Assembly (NCBI GenBank): GCA_045534445.1
Contig: JAZSJQ010000071.1
Location: 1-45,916, forward strand
Source of the DNA: JAISGQ01 sp045534445
GTDB lineage: Bacteria > Bacillota > Clostridia > Oscillospirales > Acutalibacteraceae
Reading direction: 5' to 3'
Length of the DNA: 45,916 bases
In this document: one piece after another, positions 39,804-45,916 of the stretch
Position numbering within the stretch: the first letter of the stretch is position 1
Layout: every line of letters starts with the position of its first letter
Position numbers and translations under genes: made by a program
The notes under the pieces: model-generated
Database searches by the model: none
The model's input: only the letters and a program-made list of their open reading frames with translations
Told to the model about the DNA's origin: nothing

Positions 39804-41453
39804 TCAAGCCCCGAAGGATCTTCTGACCCTTTCAGCATATTTGCAGAGCTTTTTCTTTTCCTTTTTTGAAAGCACTTTTCCAAAGGGCGCGCCGCCCTCG
39901 ATATCGGAAGAAAAGCGGCAGCTTCTGCGCTTTTCTTCACTGTCCCAGTCGTGCCAGAGTGCCTTATTTATATGCTCTCCGATTTCGCAATCGACCACCG
40001 CACAGGCACCGTCCTTGCGCCACGGACGCGCGATATAGCTCTCCCCATCTCCCGTGAAGCGGCAGTTTATGAATATATAGCCGTACTTCTGATTTTTCGG
40101 AGTAGACGGTGCGCAGACATAGCCCTTTCTCAGTGAGTGTATCTCGCAGTTTTCAAATACTGCGCAGGCACCGCCGAAAATAAAGTCGATATCTCCCTCG
40201 ATTCGGCAGTTTTCAAAATAAAGCAGTGATTTTTCCCTCTTTTTTCCGTCATTAGGCCCCTTGAAGGAATTGGGAATAACAGGCTTTTCGGGAAGCGGAG
40301 CGGTAAAAACAGTGTCCTGATACCCTCTGAAAACACAGTTTTTGATATAACCCTTTCGGCAGTCAAAATAAGCCGCTATCGCCTGTCCCACATCCTCTCC
40401 GTGCCCTGCTGTATTTTCTATCGTCAGGTTTTCAAGGTGCAGGTAATCTGCGCGAAAATAAGCAGTGTAGCTTCTGAAGGTGCCGTAAAGCTCCTCGCTG
40501 TCAAAAGGCTTTTTGGCATGGTCACTATAGGTTATGACCGTGTCATCACCCTTTATACAAAGCTTTTTTCCTTCGATATGAAGTTTTTCGCAGAAGCTGC
40601 CCTTCGGCAGAATTATCTCGCATTCGTCACTGAGCTTTTCCTCAATAAAAGCGCCGAGTGGGGATATTACAAGCCTTTCAATCGCCTTTGCCACACCGTC
40701 GTTATCGTTTGTGTCGGCAATAAGGTCTGCTTTTGCTTTCACTTCATCGGGCGCATTGCCCATTGCGACGCCGCAGCCTGCATATTCCAGCATTGGAAGG
40801 TCGTTGAAATTGTCGCCAAACGCTATCATTTCTTCTCTTTCAATGCCGAATCTCTTTCCGATAAACTCCATAGCTGTTGCCTTTGAAACGCGGGCGTCGT
40901 TGAATTCTATCATTCTCGGGGTGGAATTCGCCCAGCCTGTGTCAGAGGGGCAGTTTTCACGCAGAAATCCGTGAAGCTCAGGCATCCGCTCGGGGTCTGC
41001 ATACCATATCATTTTAAGAATGCCGTCGGAAACAAGGGTCTCGAAATCCTCGATAAACTCCGATTTTACTCCCGTCACTTTTTTATAGTGCAGTGTGTAT
41101 TTATCCTCTCTGTTTATGAAAAGGCGCTCCTTTGACCATACGCAGAGGGTCAGGTCAAGCTGTTTTGCGTATTCAAATATGATCCTTGCGGACTCATCGG
41201 ACATACCGATCTCATAAAGTATCTCCCCGTCGGGCATGGCAACCACCGCACCGTTTGCGGCAATCACGGGAAAACCAAGCCCGAGCTGTTCCATATATGC
41301 TTTGACCGCAATTACCGTTCTGCCCGTCGAAAGACAGAACATACAGCCCATATCGGCTATCCTGCGGATGGCTTCAAGGTTTTTTTCGCTTATTCTCTTG
41401 TCTGAGGTCAGCAGAGTACCGTCCATATCGCTTGCCACAAGTCTGTACTTCAT
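39804..41453 (-). CDS. Fusion of Cof-type HAD phosphatase and pectinesterase
   Basis: A 549-residue two-domain protein. Residues 1-265 are a HAD-IIB/Cof phosphatase: VASDMDGTLL (nucleophile Asp), CLSTGRT, and GDNFNDLPMLEYAG near 214. Residues ~275-545 are a pectin methylesterase beta-helix with the catalytic set: GQAIAAYF near 355, GYQDTVF near 378 (Gln and Asp), GDIDFIFGG near 422 (Asp) and ARPWRKD near 477 (Arg-Pro-Trp). There is no signal peptide, so it should act in the cytoplasm on imported methylated oligouronides, feeding UxaC and KDG kinase. The HAD partner's role (perhaps a sugar phosphate) is unknown. Promoter at 41474-41501. Confidence 0.9.
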   Translation of the reverse strand: MKYRLVASDMDGTLLTSDKRISEKNLEAIRRIADMGCMFCLSTGRTVIAVKAYMEQLGLGFPVIAANGAVVAMPDGEILYEIGMSDESARIIFEYAKQLDLTLCVWSKERLFINREDKYTLHYKKVTGVKSEFIEDFETLVSDGILKMIWYADPERMPELHGFLRENCPSDTGWANSTPRMIEFNDARVSKATAMEFIGKRFGIEREEMIAFGDNFNDLPMLEYAGCGVAMGNAPDEVKAKADLIADTNDNDGVAKAIERLVISPLGAFIEEKLSDECEIILPKGSFCEKLHIEGKKLCIKGDDTVITYSDHAKKPFDSEELYGTFRSYTAYFRADYLHLENLTIENTAGHGEDVGQAIAAYFDCRKGYIKNCVFRGYQDTVFTAPLPEKPVIPNSFKGPNDGKKREKSLLYFENCRIEGDIDFIFGGACAVFENCEIHSLRKGYVCAPSTPKNQKYGYIFINCRFTGDGESYIARPWRKDGACAVVDCEIGEHINKALWHDWDSEEKRRSCRFSSDIEGGAPFGKVLSKKEKKKLCKYAERVRRSFGA

Positions 41454-41473
41454 TTATTCATCACCCGCTTATT

Positions 41474-41501
41474 ATAATAGCACATTATGCTCCTGATTCA
41501 A
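41474..41501 (-). promoter_or_regulatory. Promoter of the HAD-pectinesterase gene
   Basis: On the minus strand TTGAAT (41501-41496), 16-bp spacer, TATTAT (41479-41474) with TG two bases upstream (extended -10). Confidence 0.62.
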
Positions 41502-41525
41502 AGGGTAAAATTCATTGTACCGACA

Positions 41526-41580
41526 TTGACTTTATGGGTGTACGATAATATAATTAATGTATGGCAGTATGTCCATACTG
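41526..41580 (+). promoter_or_regulatory. Strong promoter and dyad operator of the mannonate oxidoreductase gene
   Basis: TTGACT (41526-41531), 17-bp spacer, TATAAT (41549-41554). A perfect dyad CAGTATG-TC-CATACTG (41565-41580) starts about 10 bp after the -10, where a repressor would block transcription. Confidence 0.82.
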
Positions 41581-41610
41581 ATTTTTTAAATATCTCCGGA
41601 GGTTTTTACA

Positions 41611-42453
41611 ATGATTCATACCGATCTTAAAGGCAAGGTTGCCGTTGTAACAGGCGGCGCAGGTGTTCTCTGCTCTGCATTCGCAAAAATTCTCGCAAAA
41701 AGCGGTGCAAAGGTCGCCGTGCTTGACCTTTCCCTCGAGCGTGCCGACGCTGTTGCTCAGGAAATAATTGCCGAGGGCGGCAATGCCATCGGAGTTGCCT
41801 GCAATGTTCTTGAAAAAGACAGCATCAAAGCCGCTCACGAGGAAGTCCTCGCAAAGCTCGGCAAGTGCGATATCCTCGTAAACGGTGCAGGCGGCAACAA
41901 TCCCAGAGCAACCTGTGATGACGAGGAATTTGATCCCGAGCTTTTCGGCACAGAGGGTCACAAGAGCTTCTTTGACCTCGACCCTGCAGGCGTTGATTTC
42001 GTGTTCAACCTCAACTTCAAGGGCACCCTCCTCCCCACTCAGGAGTTTGCTCTCGATATGATCGAGCAGCCCGGCGCGACTATTATCAATGTCAGCTCCA
42101 TGAATGCATTCACTCCCCTTACAAAGATCCCTGCATACAGCGGTGCTAAGGCGGCTATCTCCAACTTCACTCAGTGGCTGGCTGTTCACTTTGCGAAGAG
42201 CGGAATCCGCGTAAATGCCATCGCTCCCGGCTTCTTTGCAACTGCACAGAATAAGGCGCTTCTCTTTAACGAGGACGGCACCCCCACTGCAAGAACAGGC
42301 AAGATCCTCCGCAACACCCCCATGGGACGCTTCGGCGAAGCTGACGAGCTTCTCGGAACTCTGCTGTGGCTCGTTGACAACGACGCCTCGGGCTTCGTAA
42401 CAGGCGTTGTAGTTCCTGTTGACGGCGGTTTTGCCGCTTATTCGGGAGTGTAA
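41611..42453 (+). CDS. D-mannonate oxidoreductase (fructuronate reductase), SDR family
   Basis: A 280-residue short-chain dehydrogenase that fits the SDR-type mannonate/fructuronate reductase family of Firmicutes. It would interconvert D-fructuronate and D-mannonate with NAD(P)H. The Rossmann motif is VTGGAGVLCSAFA, NGAGGNNP follows, catalytic Ser in INVSSMNAFTP and YxxxK in PAYSGAKAA, and the end is GFVTGVVVPVDGGFAA. CGGAGG precedes ATG. It lies near uxaC, eda and kdgK, agreeing with the glucuronate branch; mannonate dehydratase (uxuA) is not in the window. Confidence 0.88.
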   Translation: MIHTDLKGKVAVVTGGAGVLCSAFAKILAKSGAKVAVLDLSLERADAVAQEIIAEGGNAIGVACNVLEKDSIKAAHEEVLAKLGKCDILVNGAGGNNPRATCDDEEFDPELFGTEGHKSFFDLDPAGVDFVFNLNFKGTLLPTQEFALDMIEQPGATIINVSSMNAFTPLTKIPAYSGAKAAISNFTQWLAVHFAKSGIRVNAIAPGFFATAQNKALLFNEDGTPTARTGKILRNTPMGRFGEADELLGTLLWLVDNDASGFVTGVVVPVDGGFAAYSGV

Positions 42454-42467
42454 AATCTAATAAACAG

Positions 42468-42495
42468 AAAGGGCTGCTTTTGCAGCCCTTTTATA
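42468..42495. terminator. Bidirectional terminator between the SDR and serine dehydratase genes
   Basis: AAAGGGCTGC (42468-42477), loop TTTT, GCAGCCCTTT (42482-42491), then TTATAT; a 10-bp stem between convergent genes. Confidence 0.85.
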
Positions 42496-42496
42496 T

Positions 42497-43933
42497 TTAC
42501 AGCTTTATATTCGCAAGTCCGCCTTCGGAAGTTTCACGGTATCGGGCTGATAAATCCTGACCAGTTTCCTTCATGGTTATGATAACTCTGTCGAGGGATA
42601 TTTTTCGGGTATCGCTCAAGAAGCTTGCAAGATTTACGGCGTTGATGGCTCTCATGGCGGCTACTGCGTTGCGCTCGATGCAGGGTATCTGCACAAGTCC
42701 GCAGATGGGGTCGCAGGTAAGTCCGAGATGGTGCTCGATTGCTATTTCTGCGGCGTATTCTATCTTGTCAAAGTTCAGTCCGAAAAGCTCTCCGAGGGCG
42801 GCGGCAGCCATTGCGCAGGCTGTACCGACCTCTGCCTGACAGCCGCACTCAGCGCCCGAAATAGAGGCATTTGTCTTGACAAGATTACCTATAATGCCGC
42901 CTGTTATCAGGGCATTTATTATCTCGTCATCAGAGAATCCGTTCTTTTTCTGCTGGTAATACATAACCGCAGGAAGGACTCCTGCCGCACCGCAGGTAGG
43001 GGAGGTGACTATCCTCTCTCCTGACGCATTCTGCTCACTGACCGCAAAGGCATAGGAGCAGACAAGTCTGCCCTCCTTGGTTTCGGGCTTTTCGTCTATG
43101 TGCTGCATATTGTAGAGATATTTCGCCTTTTTCTGAAGCTCAAGTCCACCGGGGAGTGTGCCTGAATCCTTGAGTCCTGCCTTGACTGCCGCTTTCATGG
43201 CATCCCAGATGGTGTGCATATACTCACGCAGGGCATCCCTTCCCTCGACCTCCTCGGCGTACTCGTAGAGCCTTAGATTGTTTTCGGTGCAGTAGTCGGC
43301 TATGTCGGTGAACTTGGTTTTCTCGTATACAATTGGTGCTTTTACCGCATCGTCACCTGCGAAAACTATTCGTCCTCCGCCGACGCTGTAGACCTTTGCA
43401 TAGTCGGTCTGCTGATCTTTCTCATAGGCGAAAAGCTCCATTGTGTTGGGGTGGGTGGTAGTTATCTCAACCATGTCAAATTCTATTTCGCACGGCACGG
43501 GTGCAAGGGTCTGCTCAATTACATAATCGGTGCCGTGACCCTTGCCCGTCTTTGCAAGCGAGCCGTAGAGAATGACCCTGAATTTATCTGCATTGGGATT
43601 GCGCTTCTTAAATACAATGCAGGCTCGCTCAGGCCCCATGGTGTGAGAGCTTGAAGGGCCTCTGCCGATTTTGTAAAGCTCGCTAAGGGATTCCATGCCC
43701 TGAGGGACTATATCAGCCTTTGACACCGTCTGCTCAGCAAAGAAATGCTCGATGGGGACATTGAATATCTTTGAAAGCTTTATAAAATTTTGAGTCGAGG
43801 GCATTGCAAGCCCTTTTTCCCATTTTGAAACCGCTCGGTTACTGATTCCGAGCTGCTCGCCAAGCTTATCCTGAGATATTCCTGCGGCTTTTCTTAACTC
43901 CGAAAGTCTTTTTGCCACTATGTTATCTGCCAT
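42497..43933 (-). CDS. L-serine ammonia-lyase (Fe-S type) with N-terminal XRE DNA-binding domain
   Basis: A 478-residue protein that joins three parts. Residues ~5-65 are an XRE helix-turn-helix (RLSELRKAAGISQDKLGEQL, SNRAVSKWEKGLAMPS). Residues ~80-240 are the serine dehydratase beta domain with GRGPSSSHTMGPERA. The rest is the alpha domain with SPTCGAAGVLPA, CGCQAEVGTACAMAAA and LTCDPICGLVQIPCIERNA, whose cysteines bind the 4Fe-4S cluster. It deaminates L-serine to pyruvate and ammonia. The DNA-binding part suggests it also controls transcription, perhaps its own (repeats near 43963-44012). Promoter at 43973-44001. Confidence 0.92.
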   Translation of the reverse strand: MADNIVAKRLSELRKAAGISQDKLGEQLGISNRAVSKWEKGLAMPSTQNFIKLSKIFNVPIEHFFAEQTVSKADIVPQGMESLSELYKIGRGPSSSHTMGPERACIVFKKRNPNADKFRVILYGSLAKTGKGHGTDYVIEQTLAPVPCEIEFDMVEITTTHPNTMELFAYEKDQQTDYAKVYSVGGGRIVFAGDDAVKAPIVYEKTKFTDIADYCTENNLRLYEYAEEVEGRDALREYMHTIWDAMKAAVKAGLKDSGTLPGGLELQKKAKYLYNMQHIDEKPETKEGRLVCSYAFAVSEQNASGERIVTSPTCGAAGVLPAVMYYQQKKNGFSDDEIINALITGGIIGNLVKTNASISGAECGCQAEVGTACAMAAAALGELFGLNFDKIEYAAEIAIEHHLGLTCDPICGLVQIPCIERNAVAAMRAINAVNLASFLSDTRKISLDRVIITMKETGQDLSARYRETSEGGLANIKL

Positions 43934-43962
43934 TTTGCAGCACCTCTGTCAATGCATATTTT

Positions 43963-44012
43963 GTCAACCTATATTGTACTGCAGAAAGAGCGAAAAGTCA
44001 ACCGTTGGTTGA
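43963..44012 (-). promoter_or_regulatory. Promoter and repeat operators of the XRE/serine dehydratase gene
   Basis: On the minus strand TTGACT (44001-43996), 17-bp spacer, TACAAT (43978-43973). GTCAACC occurs at 43963-43969 and 43997-44003, and the dyad TCAACC-GTT-GGTTGA (43998-44012) overlaps the -35. These are likely sites for the enzyme's own XRE domain. Confidence 0.65.
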
Positions 44013-44075
44013 TATGCTTGATTTTCTCTCCTTATCACTCTGCGGTGATCCTCTTTTTAATATGGAATCAGACTA

Positions 44076-44132
44076 CCCCTCAGTCAGCTAAGGAGCTTTT
44101 GACAGGTACAGCCCCCTCGTCAGAGGGGGCTG
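44076..44132. repeat. Dispersed repeat ending in a strong hairpin
   Basis: CCCCTCAGTCAGCTAAGGAGC followed by the hairpin CAGCCCCCTC-GTCA-GAGGGGGCTG (44109-44132). This resembles a family of intergenic repeats (CCCTCAGTCAGCTTCGCTGAC type) widespread in gut Clostridia. The hairpin, 7 bp after the flavodiiron stop codon, may also end transcription on the minus strand. Confidence 0.5.
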
Positions 44133-44138
44133 CAGTAA

Positions 44139-45359
44139 TTATATATGCTCAGTGTCTTTTGCTGTGTCAGCCACTGCTTTTGCAAGGTTTCGAATGTCGT
44201 TTAAAACCGCTTCATCAGCTTCAAACACACTCTTTATGGGGTCTGACAGCACCTTGAAGCGCATGCCGCACAGGACGGCGTACAGAATCGAAACACCCTC
44301 ACCGCTCCAGCCGTAGGAGCCGAAAACTCCTGCAGGCTTGGCAGATATGGAATAGACATCTATTTCGGAAATCACTCGCCACACGGGAGCAGGGGCGTTG
44401 CAGTTTATTGTAGTCGTGCCGAACATCAGACCGTCTGCTCTGCCGATGCCTGCGGCGCATTTCTTCTCCTGCTCGGTGTCGGACAGGTCGTAGAGGGTCG
44501 CCACAGAACCGAGTTTTTCGATTTCCTCGGCGGCGGCTTTTGCCATGCGCTCGGTGCAGCCGTGAGCCGATGCATAGACAACGGCTATTTCTGTATTATC
44601 GCTCTGTTTCGGCTGTGCGCTGAGCTTTTTGTATTCCTTTACGGTTTCCTTTACCCCTTCAACTATAACAGGTCCGTGGCTTGGGCAGATCGCCTGGAGC
44701 TTTCCTGCAAAGAGCTTTATTTTGTCCAGTGCCTGACGGACAAAAAAGCTGAAGGGAGAGAATATATCTTCATAATACCGCATCCTCTGGGTGTGGTATT
44801 TTTCTTTCATTTTTTCAGGGATATGTTCGTCAAACATGGTCATTTCACAGTAATGAGCACCGAACATATCGCAGGAGAACAGCACACGCTCCTTTTCAAG
44901 ATGGGTCATCATGGCATCAGGCCAGTGAAGCATAGGAGTCACAACAAAATGCAGGGTATCTCTGCCGATGTCGAGAGTGTCGCCGTCCTTGACAGTCTTG
45001 CAATTGAAATCACGGTTTAACTGCTGACGGAGGAATTTTCTTCCGATCGCAGTGCAGACAACCACTGCATCGGGTGCGTATTCGAGTATCTTTTTAAGAC
45101 AGCCTGAGTGGTCAGGCTCGGTGTGGTTTATAACGATATAGTCAATATCGGAAAAATCGCACAGACAGCCCACATTATAGCGGTAATCGTCCCAGAATTC
45201 CTCGGGCGCGGTGTCCACAAGCACGGTTTTTCCGCTTGTTATAAGGTAGGAATTATAGGTCGTGCCGTATGGCGACTCCATCACTATGTCAAAGGTTCGG
45301 CGGTTGGGGTCTCCCACGCCTACGGAGTATACGTTGTCTGTGATTCTGTGTGTCGCCAT
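44139..45359 (-). CDS. fprA: FprA family flavodiiron protein (A-type flavoprotein)
   Basis: A 406-residue cytoplasmic protein that reduces O2 and/or NO to water or N2O, protecting anaerobes. The N-terminal metallo-beta-lactamase-like domain binds two irons: HTEPDHSGCL near residue 80 (H-x-E-x-D-H), MLHWPDAMM (His), CDMFGAH (Asp) and CPSHGPV (His). A C-terminal flavodoxin domain from about residue 255 binds FMN (VVYASAHGCTERMAKA, FGSYGWSGEG). AAGGAAAATTC precedes ATG. Electron donor is not encoded nearby. Confidence 0.94.
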   Translation of the reverse strand: MATHRITDNVYSVGVGDPNRRTFDIVMESPYGTTYNSYLITSGKTVLVDTAPEEFWDDYRYNVGCLCDFSDIDYIVINHTEPDHSGCLKKILEYAPDAVVVCTAIGRKFLRQQLNRDFNCKTVKDGDTLDIGRDTLHFVVTPMLHWPDAMMTHLEKERVLFSCDMFGAHYCEMTMFDEHIPEKMKEKYHTQRMRYYEDIFSPFSFFVRQALDKIKLFAGKLQAICPSHGPVIVEGVKETVKEYKKLSAQPKQSDNTEIAVVYASAHGCTERMAKAAAEEIEKLGSVATLYDLSDTEQEKKCAAGIGRADGLMFGTTTINCNAPAPVWRVISEIDVYSISAKPAGVFGSYGWSGEGVSILYAVLCGMRFKVLSDPIKSVFEADEAVLNDIRNLAKAVADTAKDTEHI

Positions 45360-45410
45360 GAATTTTCCTTCTTTCGGTTTTTTGATAGTGTGTGCGGATT
45401 TTATTTGGAA

Positions 45411-45441
45411 AATACACGGACGTGCAATGCACGCCCCTACA
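45411..45441. repeat. Short dispersed GC-rich palindrome
   Basis: Contains CGTGCA-A-TGCACG (45421-45433) inside ACGGACGTGCAATGCACGCC. It has the form of REP-like units (ACGGGCGTGCATTGCACGCCC) common in clostridial intergenic DNA. Confidence 0.45.
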
Positions 45442-45459
45442 GTATGTAAAGAATTATGC

Positions 45460-45900
45460 TCAAGACTCTATTTCAGAATTTCCTTTCCTGCTTCTTTTGA
45501 TCAGCAGGATTATCTGACCGGCAACCGATAATAATGTTATCGCTGCAACGCAGAACCAGAATTCAAGAGCCAACAGGATCGGACCTTGTTCTACTTTTTT
45601 AGGAAGCAGTTCATAGATTCCGTATTGAGCAAGGAAGCAGATACCTGCTGTCAGGCACATGATAAACCACCATTGCACAAAGCACGTTACAGAGTATTTA
45701 TAGCAGTATTTCATGTTTATTATAGTCATAAGGAGTGCCGTTACAATGGGATAGCCTATCATCAGAACTCTGTCAAGACTTGCATCCACACACAAGAATA
45801 TAAGTACCGCCATAATTGCTGCAGGAACAAGTGCAAGCAGATTCAGCAACACATTTATAATTATCGCTTTTTCTCTTGAATTATCGATTTCTTGATTCAT
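45460..45900 (-). CDS. Small membrane protein of unknown function
   Basis: A 146-residue protein with four hydrophobic helices (IIINVLLNLLALVPAAIMAV, LMIGYPIVTALLMTI, WWFIMCLTAGICFLAQY, ALEFWFCVAAITLLSVAGQI) and charged ends. No family recognised. Start 45900 is preferred over 45906 because AAGGAG is 7 bp from it and only one base from the first. Upstream sequence ends with the window, so promoter and operon are unknown. Confidence 0.6.
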   Translation of the reverse strand: MNQEIDNSREKAIIINVLLNLLALVPAAIMAVLIFLCVDASLDRVLMIGYPIVTALLMTIINMKYCYKYSVTCFVQWWFIMCLTAGICFLAQYGIYELLPKKVEQGPILLALEFWFCVAAITLLSVAGQIILLIKRSRKGNSEIES

Positions 45901-45916
45901 GTCCATGCTCCTTTCA

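Overview
The window looks like a contig from a gut-type anaerobic Firmicute of the Clostridia (Ruminococcus/Oscillospiraceae-like). The signs are a partial pyruvate phosphate dikinase, a flavodiiron protein, an oxygen-labile-type Fe-S L-serine dehydratase, LytTR/GHKL signalling, M42 peptidase, DUF3793, AGGAGG-type ribosome binding sites, sigma-A-like promoters, and cytoplasmic hexuronate/pectin catabolism. The first 33 bases are not genomic: positions 2-33 match the reverse complement of an MGI/BGI (DNBSEQ) sequencing adapter as I remember it. The dikinase at the left edge is therefore cut by the contig end, and its apparent stop codon is an artefact.

Layout. 34-4070: dikinase fragment, then a two-gene XRE-TPR regulator/ABC exporter operon. 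4073-7261: alanine/glutamate-tailed membrane protein, pyrophosphatase-like protein coupled to a PlsC-type acyltransferase, and a DUF3793 gene behind a strong promoter with two dyad operators. 7311-9455: M42 aminopeptidase and CPBP membrane protease. 9535-14607: a LysR/LytTR/GHKL-kinase operon divergent from a PutP-like sodium/solute symporter with a long AVAEE repeat tail; the two promoters share one palindromic -10 box. 14624-17976: BlaI, a BlaR1-type M56 protein whose C-terminus is leucine-rich repeats instead of a penicillin-binding domain, and an HExxH lipoprotein. 18112-22256: MoxR/DUF58/transglutaminase operon.

22439-29353: a 6.9 kb integrated element in the 3' end of tRNA-Leu(GAG), bounded by a 23-bp direct repeat. 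It carries a tyrosine integrase, small DNA-binding proteins, a DnaD-like replication protein and a DnaC-type helicase loader, but no capsid or relaxase gene, so it resembles a phage satellite or minimal integrative element. Its right arm holds an RHH/zeta-toxin pair divergent from a HIRAN-domain gene, with three 18-bp operators between them, and two very small genes. The element is packed with the heptamer CGAGCGG (19 copies by eye), which ends in AGCGG like the known Firmicutes Chi sites.

29503-34267: cysK and sbcDC. 34345-42491: a hexuronate regulon: KDPG aldolase and KDG kinase on one strand, LacI-type regulator and uronate isomerase divergently, then an intracellular HAD-pectinesterase fusion and an SDR mannonate oxidoreductase. 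Similar 14-bp dyads lie at both divergent promoters. Together these genes would de-esterify and convert galacturonate/glucuronate to KDG, then KDPG, then pyruvate and glyceraldehyde-3-phosphate. 42497-45916: an XRE/L-serine dehydratase fusion, a flavodiiron protein and a small membrane protein.

No CRISPR array or rRNA was seen. All counts and coordinates were worked out by eye.
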